From Moniliella sp. 'wahieum' (Eukaryota; Basidiomycota; Moniliellomycetes; Moniliellales; Moniliellaceae), in assembly GCA_003971905.1 (NCBI GenBank), contig RSEE01000144.1:62001-126000 (forward strand): a DNA stretch of 64,000 nucleotides. Direction: 5' to 3'. The translations under genes and the position numbers were made by a program. Below, in pieces: positions 13,478 through 25,360 of this stretch (position 1 is the stretch's first letter; each line of letters opens with the position of its first letter). The notes beneath the pieces were generated by a model that saw only the letters and a list, made by a program, of their open reading frames with translations, did no database searches and was not told the DNA's origin.

Positions 13478-15345
13478 TCATGAGTCCATGGGGGAGATGT
13501 CATCGACACTTGCGTTCCTCTCGGGTGCAGGAAGGGAATGCGCCAAAGACAGGGTCTTGATGGGAGATGCGTGCCTTTCGACGTTCATAGCTCCCGGCTG
13601 AGGGGCCGGGGAAGGAGACCTCATCGCTGGGACATTGTCCTCCATAGCGTCCGCTCCAACCTGGGGGGCTACTTCGAGAACGTGGGAGACAACCTGGGCC
13701 GACTTGCGGGGACGGCGGGATCGGGACGAAGAAGACGGGAGCCGTCTACGCGCTAGGCTCACAGCCAGAGGGACGTCATCGTCCTCACTGTCACTCTCCC
13801 TAATCTCTTGGGACGGATGTTGAAGTTCGTCCTCTTCGTCTTCCATCTGGTTCACGCCTCGGCGTGACCGGGGCCTAGCCGATTTTGCTTTGGATACCCG
13901 TTTGGCCGAGGTAGATGTAGACGTAGAAGCCCGCAAGCGTGTCCCTTGCGCCGCCGATTCGGTACCCTCCTGTTCCGAGCCGCACCCAAAGGGAGTTCCT
14001 CGATGACGGAAGCTAAAGGCACGGAAGGTGCCTGTGGCGTACACCCGCCTCCCCTCCAAAGGGCGCTGGCGACCACAGGTTTGAGCATGCTTCCGCAGCA
14101 ACTCGGGGGAAACATGGGAGTAGGTGCAGTCCATCATGGGACAGTGAAAATTGCCATCCTCAGCCCGCTCCACATTCTCCAACAAGTTTTCTCCTTCGGG
14201 GCGCAGGGGGAAAACGAGTTGCCGAATATGGGTTTGGTGATGGAGCCTCCGATGAGCACGCAATTGTCCTTTCGTCGCAAATACTTGGGCGCAGGCCAGC
14301 ACGGGGCACTGGCACCTTTCTCCAGCCCTTCGCCACATACGCTTTCGCTTAAGTGGCTGTGGGCGGAGTTGTGCGGGCGCAGGAGCCAAAGTGGCGGGAG
14401 CTGTCACCTGCTTTGAAGGACGTGAAGCAGATGACTTTCGTTTGCGATGGGAAGAAGGACGGGTAAGTCCCTCGTCGTCCGGGTCGAGCTCATCATCGTC
14501 CATCGCATCGCTGGCCTCGTCCGAAGACCCGCCCAACTCGTCCGCGGACGATTCGGCTCAGCCTTGATCGACACTGGATTGTGCAAAGGCGAGGCGGGGA
14601 TGGAGACGTTGTGCAAACCATCTGCATGGTCCGATGCCATAGCACTGTGCCCAGGTGACAGAGGCAAGGCCGAGGCCATTGAGGCAGCTTGGGCCAGTTG
14701 ATCCAACCCATCCGTGTGTGTACCCGCCGAAGACGGCCGAACACCAGCCCGGGAATGTGCGGCTTGAAAGGAATGGAGTAGGCTGTCTGATGCAGATGGG
14801 GTACCACTGTGCGTGCCAACGTCGCTGGAGGCCGAGGCGGATGCACGGCGGTCACCCGACATGGCTGGATCTAGAGGGGGTGACGCTGGGTCTTGGAGAG
14901 GCGGGGCTTGGTCGCTAGGAGGGGGCTGGGTACCAGGTATGGCGCCGTGGGCATTGGCTACAGGGTTGGTGGAAGGGCGCATGGCAGGATGGAGCTTGCG
15001 TGGGTCGGAGGGGGAGGAGAGGGTGTTGGGGGTGCGGCGCTGGCAATGCAAGTCGCGGGCAGAAGGGGAGAAGGCGTAGCAGAGGCGGACGTGCGGGTGG
15101 AGGCTGGATATGTAGTTGGTGTGGTAGGTGCATCCGATCCAAGGACAGAACCATGGGTCCTCCTCGCGGGTGCGGAGGATGGTGATGCTGGTGCCGCCCT
15201 GGGCGTCGCGGAGACGGAGGGTGGTCTGGAGCTGGTGGAGACGCATGTGGCCGCGGCGGCGGGAGACGTTGTCGAAGCGGAGGGAGCAGTGGTGGCACTT
15301 GAGTGCGAGTATGCCCTCGGGCGGGTGGGGGGTGGGCGGATCCAT
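13478..15345 (-). CDS. zinc-finger protein with duplicated C2H2 + C2HC module
   Basis: Putative nucleic-acid-binding protein, unnamed. I chose the start at 15345 (MDPPTPHPPEGILALKCHHC), just before the first finger; an ATG at 15525 in the same frame is possible. Module 1: CX2CX12HX3H (CHHCSLRFDNVSRRRGHMRL-H), a linker, then CX4CX12HX3C (CPWIGCTY..HVRLC). About 300 residues later module 2: CX4CX12HX3H (CPVLACAQVF..HRRLH), a linker, then CPMMDCTY..HAQTC, again CX4CX12HX3C. Between them lies a Ser/Pro/Ala-rich region; after them an acidic and basic low-complexity tail ends ISPMDS. One frame change near 14540 joins the halves, giving about 620 residues. The repeated C2HC finger with CTY suggests an internal duplication. 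I do not recognise the family. Confidence 0.72.
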
Positions 15346-15986
15346 GGCAGGGTGTGTGAGAGGAGGAGGATAAGTGGTGGGGGGGGGGGCGGTGGCGGTG
15401 GGGGCGATGGCGATGGCGATGGCAAGGGCAAGGGCAATGGCAGTGGCGCTGGCAATGGCTGCTGCGGCGGAGGGGCGGGCGGGCTCCGCCACTGGGCTCA
15501 CATGCACATGCCATGCAATATTCATGCAGTGCCGCGGCGAAAAATCCAGACGCAAAGAGTGAAATTGCAAGCGCACTCAGCACCCGGGCGCTCTGGACGG
15601 AGGGTCTCGTTGGGCCTCGCGTGCCTAGCGCCCAAGCCTGCCTGACGTGGTAAACGTCCAGCTGCCGGTGGGGTCCGGCCTGTCCCAACCGCAACCTGTC
15701 CAGCCCGCCATCAGTGAACCAGCGCTCATCGGCTCACCGACCATCGCATCCTCTGCCGCACACCAGGGTGTGGTGGCGGAATGCCATCGACATGCAATGG
15801 ACGGTGAGTACGCTCAGGGCCGCGCCTGACAGGCAGCCGACAGCTTGTCAACGCCAGAAGTCCCTCCTCCGTCCACCCCGCTGACTCACCTGTGCGTCAA
15901 TCTCACGCGTCAATAGCCAACCGCAGCGTCACGTGATGCCCCTCCCCCCTCGTCTCCGCTGCGGCACGCTTATATCCACGCCCACC
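15346..15986. promoter_or_regulatory. divergent promoter, zinc-finger gene / acetylglutamate synthase, with microsatellite
   Basis: Holds a G-run (15376-15392) and a GGCRATGGCAAT-type hexamer/triplet repeat at about 15393-15470 that would sit in the 5' leader of the zinc-finger gene. TCACGCGTCA lies at 15903-15912, followed by GCGTCACGTGATG at 15926-15938 (an E-box CACGTG core). A TATAT element at about 15971 precedes the acetylglutamate synthase start. Confidence 0.55.
15393..15470. repeat. GGCRAT-type microsatellite
   Basis: Imperfect repeats of GGCGATGGC/GGCAATGGC upstream of the zinc-finger gene. Read on the minus strand they would give an Ala/Ile-rich stretch, which explains a chance N-terminal extension of the open frame. 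Confidence 0.6.
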
Positions 15987-18153
15987 ATGTCGCTCGGCCG
16001 CCAGCGCCTCCAAGCGCTCATCCTCGAGGTCCTCGGCTCCCAGCCGTCCCTGCGCGACAGCAACCCTACCTCAATGCCTTCGGGCCGAGGCCAGCCGGCG
16101 CCGCGCCGCTCGGCCCCGTCCCCATGGGCGATGCGTCGGGCATCGGCGGCGCACAGGAACACGTTCGCTGGTCAAGATCCAAGGCCCCTTTACCACCCGC
16201 CAGCTCAGCAGCATTGCCGAGGGCATGGCCTACCTCAAGCGCCTCGGCCTCATCAGCATCATCGTCGTCGACAGCCAGGCCTGGGGGCATCCGCCCGTGC
16301 GCTTCCAGCAGGACGGCACCCCGCTCCTGTCCCCAGCCAGCATCGAGGACCACGAGTTCCGTGCCTGGCAGCGCGCTGCCGGCGGCGCCTCCAGCTCTTC
16401 CGCCCCCCTCCATGTGGCCATCCAAGAAACTTGCGTCGCCGCATGCTCGCCCAGACCTTCCGTGTGGCTCAGATGCTTTCCGAACAAGGCGCCCATGCCC
16501 GTCCCTTTCCCTATGCCATCCTGCGCGTCAACCCCCAGGCTGCGCAGGCCAAGGGCAGCCCTGGCAGACATTGCGCCCTGGGCACATGCCCTTCCTCCCG
16601 TGCCCTCCGTTTCACCGGACGAGGTGCACCCGTCGCCCTTGGTAGCCGACGATGGATTGCATTCCTTGCGCAATGCTTTGCTCAGTGACGCCATCCCCGT
16701 CTTGCCGCCCCTCGCGCTCTATTCGGATGCCAACGGTGGGCCCCAAACGGTCGCAGTCTCTGCCAATGACTTTTTGCCCAACTTGGCTCGCGAGATGAGT
16801 CTGGCCGGCTCACGCGCCGCCTCGACGGAGCAAGGCCAGGCAATCGGAACGGACGCAACGACGGGGTTGCTGGACGATGTGGACATGACACCGGTGCGTT
16901 TAATGATGATCAATCGTCAAGGTGGCATTCCTTCGCATGCGCGGTGGCTTCCCTCACCTATCCATCAACTTGGCCTCCGAGTACGATTCGATCCAGAGCA
17001 GCTTTGTCTGGCGCCAGTCCCATCCCACGTCGCTGGAAGAACTACGGCTGGCACGGGACTGTTTGGCAGTAATGCCGCCTTCGAGCAGCGCGATTGTAGT
17101 TTCCCACCGTTCGCCACGCAGCTTGATTGCCAACTTGATCACCAACAAAGCACCGCACTCTCCCTCGCTCCCGCACCGTCTCTTGGCCGCGCGTCAAGAT
17201 GTTGCCCATACACCGACGATCATTCGCCGCGGCCTGGCAATCCGCGTGATCCAAGAGTTTGATCAAGTCGACTGGGACCGGATGCAAACGCTGCTCGAGG
17301 CGTCCTTTGGTCGCACCTTGCTCCGCGACGCCTACCTCGCCCGGCTCCGCGACTGTCTCGATTTTGTCCTGGTCACAGGGGAGTATGAGGGAGGTGCGAT
17401 TGTGACGCGCGAATGGGCACCCGGGGAGAACAAGGCGGAAGCGAAGCCGATTGCCTACTTGGACAAGTTTGCCGTCCTGCCCCGTCTGCAGGGGAGTGGT
17501 GTGGTGGACTTTTTGTGGGGTGCGCTGCGGGACGAGGTGCATGGGGCCGGGCTGTTGGATGCGCTGAATCAAAACGGAGGCCTGAATGGGTTTGGAGTGG
17601 GACGGGACCTGGTATGGAAGTCGAGAGCCAACAACCCTGTGAATCGCTGGTACTATGAGCGCAGCAACGGCTTTATCAAGATTGACACGCGTCCTCCTGC
17701 ACTCAAGGCCGCATCGTCCACGCCCAAGTTGGACTGGGCCATGTTCTGGTGCGACTCGGAACAACGGTTGGCCGCCATGGGAGAAGAGATGCGCGCGCCT
17801 CTGCCACGGCGGTCGAGGCCATGCGAGATATGATGGATGCCGATGGGGTGACTGCGTTGGATCCCCCACTTGGTCGAGATGACGACTATCTGCCACCTTC
17901 GACATCATCGTTGGCCCACACTGCCGGCTCCACTCGGTTGGTCCACCGGCCCTCGCATGCGTATGCTCAGGACCGGGGTGAAGGCCCGGATCAGGATCAC
18001 CATGCCAATCCGGCCGGCGGGTTGGACCGTCTGACTCCTGTGGATCCCCTGGCTGCGCCTGCTCTTTTGCCTGTCGTCGCGCTCAGCGAACAAGGCCGTC
18101 TGGAACGCTGGGTGGCCGCCTTGTCCCAGATCCCATCGGCTTGGGCAGCTTGA
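15987..18153 (+). CDS. ARG2: N-acetylglutamate synthase, mitochondrial arginine pathway
   Basis: Catalyses the first step of ornithine/arginine synthesis (acetyl-CoA + glutamate), normally in mitochondria and feedback-controlled by arginine. The start MSLGRQRLQALILEVLGSQP leads an amino-acid-kinase-like domain with KIQGPFTTRQLSSIAEGMAY and LKRLGLISIIVVDSQAWG (about 16170-16290). The C-terminal DUF619/GNAT domain holds YLDKFAVLPRLQGSGVVDFL and the diagnostic WKSRANNPVNRWYYERSNGF (about 17610-17680). The frame changes near 16100 and 17800. After the GNAT core, about 115 residues of Asp/Pro/His-rich sequence precede a family-like end (LERWVAALSQIPSAW), so the tail carries an insertion. No intron is evident. 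About 720 residues. Confidence 0.88.
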
Positions 18154-18572
18154 TCGTCGAGCTCGCACATATCTACATTCTTTTTCACTTTATTGGGCCG
18201 TGTTCCTCCTAACCCATCCCCCCCTTCTTCCCTCCTTCCCTCCGTCACCCCTTTCGCTGGTCTTATTGCATACATCTGTCTTTCTCCTCCATGTCAAATG
18301 GAACCAACCCCACGAAACGATGCAATTTCCGTACTATACGCAAGGTCTATTCAGGGCTATCGACAAAATAGCGCCGATGGGAGAAAGGTCCATCCATCCA
18401 TCCACGTAGAAAAGGAAAAGGAAGAGCCCGATCCAACTGAACAAAGCACGAAGGGGAGCAATCGCAAAATGAGGGCAAGTACAGTGGGGAGCAAGTGCTC
18501 GATGAACGTGGATGAGGCGCACATCACGTCCGAGCCGAAAGCTAGACCATCAAGTTTCAGGCGCGGAGACGA
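18154..18572. other. convergent 3' region ARG2-like / SEC18
   Basis: The 420-bp gap between convergent stops is pyrimidine-rich near 18200-18290. No gene or RNA is supported. Confidence 0.5.
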
Positions 18573-21118
18573 TCACAGAAAGTTGAGGGCGGCCAAGAGC
18601 TTGTCAGCAGGGTCGTCATCCAACCGAGCCATCTCAATTTCCGAGATGAGCTTCTTGATTCCAATTTGTAGCGGCTTCTGGGTGCCCAGTCCAGCCTGGT
18701 TGAGGAGCGTCATGCACCGCGCCTGTTCCTCCTCCGTTTCAAACAGCGAGGTAGCACGCAGCACATGGTCCACCTCACGCAGCGACTCGATTGACGGGAC
18801 AGAGATGTCAGCGTAGAAGGACTGAGCAATCTCCATTTCCTCCAGCATGGGCTTGTTGCTAGAGGTGACAAGGACCAACAGGCGCTTGTCCTTGGGCGGA
18901 CGGGTCAACAGGACCGACAATGCCTGCAGCACCGTATTTTGGAAACGAGGGCCAATGGGAACCCATTCAATCAGCTTCTCAACCCATCCACCACAATCAC
19001 CGACAAGGGCGATTTGTAGGCATCGTTGAATACCTTATTGATGTGCTGCACCTTGGCCGGCTCGTTCATGCCAACCATGTGTTCCGGGAGATGATCTGGA
19101 TAAAGGGGAAATCACTTTGCAGCGCAATCGTTGCCGCCAGCGCGGTCTTACCGCTACCGACAGGGCCGTGGAGTAAGGCGGTGACCAAGGGAGTACGCGA
19201 ACTCTGCCGCACTTGTGCCACACGTAGCGCACCATCCCGCAAAATGGCGTCCACGTGGGGAGCAAACTTCATGATGCCGTTGGCCACGACCGCCTGCAAG
19301 TCATCCTCCGACACACCAAACGCAGGATGCACTTCATCGAGTGCATGGAAAAAGTCGTCACGGTTCACCCGCATGTTCTCTACATCGTCCGAGATCCCCG
19401 CCGTGGTGCCGACCTTGACATGGCGATTGAACGCAAACGAAGTAGCGCTCTTGACCAACCCAGCAATTTCGGCACCAGAGAAATTCTTGGTGAGTGCTGC
19501 CAGTTCGCCTAGATCCACATCGTCGTCCATCACGCCTTTTAGTCATCTGGGCGGTTTGGATGTTGAGAATTTGAACGCGTCCGTGTTCGTCGGGCAGACT
19601 GATCTCCACCGGCACCTCCAGACGACCGGGACGCAGAAGAGCTTCATCAATCATGTCCAGACGGTTGGTCATACCAATGATGAGAATGTTGTTGAGTTGA
19701 TTCACACCGTCCATCTTGGACAGCAGCTGGTTCACCACCGAGTCACCCACGCCAGTTCCACCACCCGTCGTACCACGCTGCTTGCAAACCGCATCCAGTT
19801 CATCAAAGATGATGATGTGCAGCCCCGAGTCATCTCCCTTTTCCTTGTACTCCTTTTCAGCGTCGGCAAAGAGCTTGCGAATGTTCTCTTCACTTGCACC
19901 CACGTACTTGTTGAGGATTTCGGGCCGTTAACGATTTTCGGCTCCCGTGCGTTGAGCATTTTGCCAATCTGACGCGCAAGCAACGTCTTGCCAGTACCCG
20001 GGGGACCGTACAGGATAATACCCTTGACATGTTGGATGCCCAGCTTCTCAACCAGAGCAGGCGGGAAGATACGCGAGGCGAATGCGCGACGGAAGATTTG
20101 AGAAAACTCCTCATCCAGACCACCGACGCCCATGTCCTCAAATTTAAAGTTGGGCTGCAAAATGGCATTGGGGGGCGCACGCTTGGAGTTGCCACGCAGC
20201 TTCAGAGGGCTGTTCTGGGCCTTGGAGTAGGAAAGCGACGTTTCTGACACCAAGATACCGCGGAACGAATTGGGCGAAGCAGCGGTGGCTGCTGCAGAAG
20301 GCTTCTCCAGCATCGCCGCATCCACCACATGGACAGCTTTGACCACGAGCAACAACTGCTGGCCATGGAACTCTTGCACCAGCTCCTGGCCAACAGAGAA
20401 GACGTGACCGTTAAACAGACGCAAAAAATTGCTTGCCAACTCGTCAGTGCTGTATGGTTCAACGTTCTCGACCCCGCGGGCAAGGAAACTGGCTTCAAAG
20501 TCAATTCCACCAAGGTAAATTTGACCGCCGTCAGAACGAGGGTCATACGGCGTGACCGAAACGGCTTGGCCAATGCTTAGACGAGCCCAGCGACGCTGAA
20601 GCATGGCCACACCGATCGTACCTGGTGCAACTGTGCCGGTGCGGTCCATACTGCAGGTGCAAGCGAGGAGGTCAGTGTGGTCTGGCGCAAAAGGGCGGGG
20701 AGGGGGGGGAGAGTACGTACACAGCGGTGAAGGCGAAGTTGCGGTCGAGGACAACATATTTCGTGTCGTGCCACTCGTTGGGGTTAAGGACAATGCAGTT
20801 GGACAGGGTGTAGTCCTTGGGCGAAGTAGAGACGGTGTAACCGCCAACGCTAGAAGAGGGGTAGGAGCTCTTTTCACGGGGTAGTCCTGATACGGCGCAG
20901 GAGCAGGTGCTCCCCGTGGAGGAAGAGACGGAGCAGAAGGCGCATAACCTGACGCGGCGTGCCCAGTAGGAGCGTACCCGGCACCGCGGGGAGGCGGTGC
21001 GGGGGCGCGGCCGGCTACGCCATATGCGGACCGGTCGCTGGTGGGGGGGGCACGGGGGCGGCAGAGCGCCCGCCATATGCGGACGGTCGCCGCCACTCCC
21101 ACGAAGGAATCCAGCCAT
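18573..21118 (-). CDS. SEC18: SEC18/NSF AAA+ ATPase, SNARE disassembly
   Basis: Hexameric ATPase that separates cis-SNARE complexes after vesicle fusion. The N-domain is seen as [20 protein letters not shown] and [11 protein letters not shown]1 has Walker [13 protein letters not shown], Walker [11 protein letters not shown] and the second region of homology [18 protein letters not shown], with the NSF-specific lead [21 protein letters not shown]2 has Walker [14 protein letters not shown] and ends [11 protein letters not shown]. The start at 21118 gives an unusually long Pro/Ala/Gly-rich leader ([19 protein letters not shown]) before the N-domain; the family normally starts close to the fold. 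Intron at 20651-20720. Frames shift several times (leader, near 19930, near 19540, near 19070). Assignment is certain; the start is not. Confidence 0.93.
20651..20720 (-). other. intron in SEC18
   Basis: Minus-strand donor GTACGTAC, acceptor CTGCAG, joining FAFTAV to [10 protein letters not shown] inside the N-domain. Length is 70 bp. Confidence 0.8.
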
Positions 21119-22357
21119 GATGTGAGAAGAAGGGAAAGGAGGACGGAGGAAGCGGTTGGTGGCGGGCGGGGGCGGTAGTAGTGGTGGTGGCGGGGGTGGC
21201 GGGGGTGGATGCCAGTCAGCCAATGGCCGTCGTGCCGTTGCACGTAATGCCACCAGCAAAGCGAGGGGCGTGGCGCATGCGTATTACGTCACCACCAGCT
21301 GAGCAGCTGCTGGTTATTAAACTTTCACCCACAGCGGAGGCAGTCGACGGGCGGGATTACGTGGTTACGCGATTGCGTTTCCCGTGCAAGCGTTGCGTCG
21401 CAGTCGCATTCACGATCGGTGATCGACACACCCCGCATCGTTTCCTCGATGCAATTTCTGCCCCAAAACGCCTCCAACTCTGTGCGGCAATGGAGCTCGG
21501 ATAGAGGGAGGGGAGCAGCCATTGCGAACGCCCGCACCCGCAAACACGCCGCGAAAGCCGCTGTGGCAGTGTTGAACGTGCCGAGTACTACGTTCTCGAC
21601 GCTTGGAGCTTTGGAAGAGAGCGTTGATGGCAGCGTTTATAGCGGACTTCTACACCTGCCTCACCACTGCTGTGAGCGCTCAGGGAGAGCGAGCAGCCTC
21701 GCGTCTCACGATTCAGTGGTAGACTGCGCCGCGTCTCTTGCTCTCATGTACATCGCTTTGCTCGCAGCCTCATCGATCATCCCTAATCGGCCTCATCGGC
21801 GCGTCATTCTGCATCATCGATCATCCCTCGCTCCTCCGTACTCACACTCGCTCCCGCAGTCTATATAAGGTCTCAATAGCAGAGACCGATGACAGAGACA
21901 CCCGGAGAGACGGGGGTGGGTATGTAGAGTGCATACCAGAAGCTGCCTCAGGCCTCAGGCCTCGAGCTTCAAGGCCTCAGGACCTCAAAGTAAGGCGAGA
22001 AGAGCGTCTTGACGCACAATACCCCCGGGGGGTTGGAGCCTGTGGGAGGTCGTGTTGTTTTGGAGAGAGGCTTGAGCTGGCATGCACAGGCTTGAATTTT
22101 GATCCGGGCGTGTGTGGCTGGGTACGGTAACCGATGGCAGTGATAGCCGTGAAGGGTGCCAGGGATGTCCGATGTACCCTTGCACACCTGAGCACAACCC
22201 CACCCACACACTGTACCTCAGTCTGTGGAATCCAACTCCAGAAGCGGTGTATATCAATATGCCGCTCCTCAACTGCATTCTAGTGTGCCCTTCTCTTCAT
22301 TCCCCCGTACTTTCACCCACTCATCGTCGTTTCCCATAGCATTCCCACTGTCACCAC
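21119..22357. promoter_or_regulatory. long divergent intergenic region SEC18 / GT90
   Basis: 1.24 kb without a supportable gene. Seen: a CRE-like TTACGTCA at about 21285-21292, a direct repeat CATCGATCATCCCT at 21771-21784 and 21814-21827, a TATATAA box at about 21861-21867 with no obvious open frame after it, tandem CCTCAGG units at about 21946-21988, and a TATATC element near 22251 that could serve the GT90 gene. Confidence 0.5.
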
Positions 22358-24086
22358 ATGTCTCCTTCCAACGCCGCGGCGGACTTGATACACCAACACC
22401 GGATCCTCTTCTCGCCAGAGATCCTTCCATCCACTCTCTCCCGTCCGTCCCCCCGGCTCACCTTCAATCCAGGACGAGACGGAGCCAGCTCAGAAAGAAT
22501 GCCTTCCAAGAAGAATCCCACCATCCTCCACCCCGGTCTGTCCGATATTGAGCATGAGCCAAATGACCCTGTATTCTGTTATTCCCTCCGTGCCCAAGCG
22601 AGGCAGCGCCGGCATCACTGCCGCACCCGCCTTAGACGGTTCCTCCGCTTCGCTTTCCTCGCGGCCCTGGCCTTTGTCCTTCTGCGTACTGGGTATCGCT
22701 TCCTCTTGCCACCGCTTGGCCTGCCCGAATGCGCTGCCTGGTCTTACTTCCCACATCCTTCTCAGCGCCTCCTCGCTCCTGCAAGCCAAACGCCCGACTA
22801 CCACGATTCTTTTAGCTCTATCAATGTGAGCATGACCGACCAAACCTGCAATGCCCTCTTCCCTCGTCTGGGCGAAGAGCTGGATAGGAGTGTTCTCTAT
22901 TACCGCAAACAGCGTCAACTGTATGTCCTTTCTCCTTCCCTCTCTCTGTGTGCGTGCCCGCGTAAGCTATACTAACCCGTCAGCATCACCTTGGTGCCTA
23001 CGGTGGCCCAATAGCATCACCTCCACCTACCTTGACCAGGTCTGCAACAACACAGACTGGCGCCGACGCGCGCACATCCGTGCGCTAGTGTACCGCGGGC
23101 AGCTCTTTGTCCGCTCGTACATTGACCCTGGCTTTACAAGGGGACCCGCGACCCTCGCGCTGCTCCACCAGGCCATCACTGCAAGTCCCGAACCGGTGCC
23201 TGACATTGAGCTGTGCTTTGGACTAGAGGACCGACCAGCACGCGGCACGTTTGGACTGGACCGTCCCGCTACACCAAGGTGGTGGTGGAGTGCAGACAGA
23301 GCGGCGTCGGTGGGGGAAGTCTGGTTGCAACCCGACTTTGGCTTTCTGACCTGGCCCGAACATGTTGGTTCCTACACTGCGCTACGGTCCAAGATTGACG
23401 CAATTGAAGCCGAGACGCCATGGAGTAACAAGACGGCTAGCCTGCTGTGGCGCGGGAGCACCAAAGTCGGTGTACCGGAACGGAGATCGTTGTTAGCAGT
23501 GACGCATGCGTACCTCTCCACCTGGTCCGACGTGCGTGCGATCGATTGGGACACGGGTGCCAACGTGATACGGATGGAAGACCACTGCCGTTGGCGGTAC
23601 CTCGTCGCACCCGAAGGCACAACCTATACGGGTCGTCTGCGCAACCTGGCCAACTGCCGCGCAGTCGTGGTAATGCACCCGCCCAACTGGGTCACTTTTT
23701 GGATGCACCTGCTCAACCCCAATCCCAACTCGGCCGGGCAAAACGTAGTCTACGTACCCCGTCTTCCTTGGTGGCGTGCTAGTTTATCTACCATCCTCTC
23801 TCGTACACTGGCCTGGGCCCGGCTGCCTGAAGTAATGGAGCACCTGTTAGAGCACGAGGAGCAGTCGCACCAGATTGCGCAAAATCAGTGGGACCTGTTA
23901 CGAAACCGCTACCTGACCCCCGCAGCGGTGGCATGCTACTGGCGTCGCGCGACCAGAGCCTACGCTAGCGTTCAAGACATTTCCGTTGGATTGCGAAGTT
24001 CGGATGTGCTGTTTACTGACTGGCTCCGCACCCTCTCTCCCCGCACCCAACGAGCACTCCAAGAAGCGATGACTCTGGCCGACTGA
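22358..24086 (+). CDS. GT90 (CAP10-like) glycosyltransferase, type II membrane protein
   Basis: Probable Golgi glycosyltransferase of family GT90, which includes Cryptococcus CAP10 and KDELC/POGLUT proteins. The start MSPSNAAADLIHQH gives a cytosolic N-terminus, an Arg-rich stop and one membrane segment (FLRFAFLAALAFVLLRTGYR). The luminal CAP10 domain holds ELCFGLEDRPARGTFGLDRP, EVWLQPDFGFLTWPEHVGSY, WSNKTASLLWRGSTKVGVPE and DHCRWRYLVAPEGTTYTGRL (about 23200-23640). Intron at 22921-23014; using the TAG at 23014 as acceptor keeps the frame (KQRQ-L-ITSTYLDQ), whereas the nearer CAG at 22983 leads to a stop. Donor, sugar and acceptor cannot be told from sequence. The frame is otherwise clean. 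Confidence 0.85.
22921..23014 (+). other. intron in GT90 gene
   Basis: Donor GTATGT, branch-like TACTAAC, acceptor AATAG at 23014. The alternative acceptor at 22983 would put a TAG in frame, so it is either a decoy or a regulated alternative. Length is 94 bp. Confidence 0.7.
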
Positions 24087-24225
24087 TATAGCCGGAACAG
24101 CTGCCTCCCGGCATTCTTCCTTATGTTTCCACTACATGGACAAACGTATTGTATCTACACGACCAATCGATGTTGAAACAAACTAGTCATATATAAGCCA
24201 TAGATCGAAAAGCAGAGATGAACCT

Positions 24226-25360
24226 TTAATCCCGTACGGGGAGGGCGTCAGAAGCAGCCGAAGGCGGGGTAAACGCTGGAGCCGGTGGGGGTGGTGGGGG
24301 AGATGTGACACCCCTGCTTGCACCTTGGAAGCTGATGGCGGCAGATTGGAAGCTTCAGATTCGACCGGTACACTGGGAGGTGCCCCCGCCACAGCAGATG
24401 CAGACGTAGGAGCCGAAATAGGGGGCACAAGCAAGCGTGTCTTGAGGTGTGGTAGGCGTAAGCACCTCCATCTGACCCGCTCCACCGATGGTAGGAGGTG
24501 CTGAGGTGGAGGCATTCATCGAGCCCCCCTCAGTGCCAGCAGGGGTGTAGGTAACAGGTCGAGTATGAAAGTCGCCCGTTTCATTCGCCTTCATCGCCAG
24601 TAGCTCTTGTTCAGCAAGAAGCGCAAGTGCCGCCCCAGGGGTGGGCGGGTAAGTGCCATAATACGCGGTCCGTGGCCGGCCTGGCCGTTTCCGGCCATTC
24701 TCCCCCGTTGGGGGGGCGGGGCAAAGTCCGGGCCTGGGGCAACGATGGGTTGGGGGTGAGAATTGCTGGCCGAGAGGTGACGGTGAAGATCATCCTTATT
24801 GAGAAAATGTTTGGGGCACCCAGGTTGTGGACAGCCAAATCGCCGCGCACCAAACTCGTCTCCTTCTTCCCCGGCTTCCGATCCTTCACGCTCCTGCTCC
24901 TGTCCCATCTCCTCCGCTTCCCTCGGATGTGGAGATCCTCGCAGCGAGGTGGGCGCCGACATACCCTCAGGAATGGGGATGCAGGTGGGGAGGCAGAAGG
25001 CGCGCGCGAGTGTGGGACAGAGAAGGACACGGGGTATGGAGGGTCGCGTGGGAAGGCAGCTGCGGGTTTGCGTCCGCGCCGGCGACCAAGGCTGCCATTT
25101 TCATGGATGCGAGCGTGGCGGACAAGCTCATCGCGGCGGCTGAAGCGCTTGCCGCACCCGAGGAACTCGCACATCCATGGTTTTTCGCCCGTGTGGGTTA
25201 AGATGTGACGACGTTGGTGTTCGTAGCGGTAAAAGGCGCGGGGACAGAGAGGGCATTTGTACGGCCGCTCAGGGGGTTTCTTGGCGGCTTCAAGCGCGGC
25301 AGCAGCAGCAGCGAGGTGGGTGAAGCCGTCGGAACCGTCGCCGCGGACGTTTCCGGACAT
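24226..25360 (-). CDS. CreA/Mig1-like C2H2 zinc-finger transcription factor
   Basis: Putative DNA-binding regulator. The start [20 protein letters not shown] leads a poly-Ala stretch, then two adjacent fingers: [21 protein letters not shown], the linker HTGEKP, and [20 protein letters not shown]. This pair is very close to the CreA/Mig1/Nrg fingers that bind GC-rich boxes and mediate glucose repression. A third variant finger, [20 protein letters not shown] with a six-residue His spacing, follows near 24800, then a Ser/Thr/Pro-rich tail ending SDALPVRD at 24226. At least one frame change near 24960 joins finger pair and tail. About 375 residues, shorter than CreA. The target sequence is inferred; the regulated pathway is not shown. 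Confidence 0.72.

Noticed and set aside
14893-15645. 250-codon Gly-rich plus-strand frame
   Set aside because: Antisense to the zinc-finger gene and its microsatellite; glycine runs come from the G-rich repeat.
17042-17908. 288-codon minus-strand frame
   Set aside because: Antisense to the conserved GNAT domain of acetylglutamate synthase; no recognisable motif.
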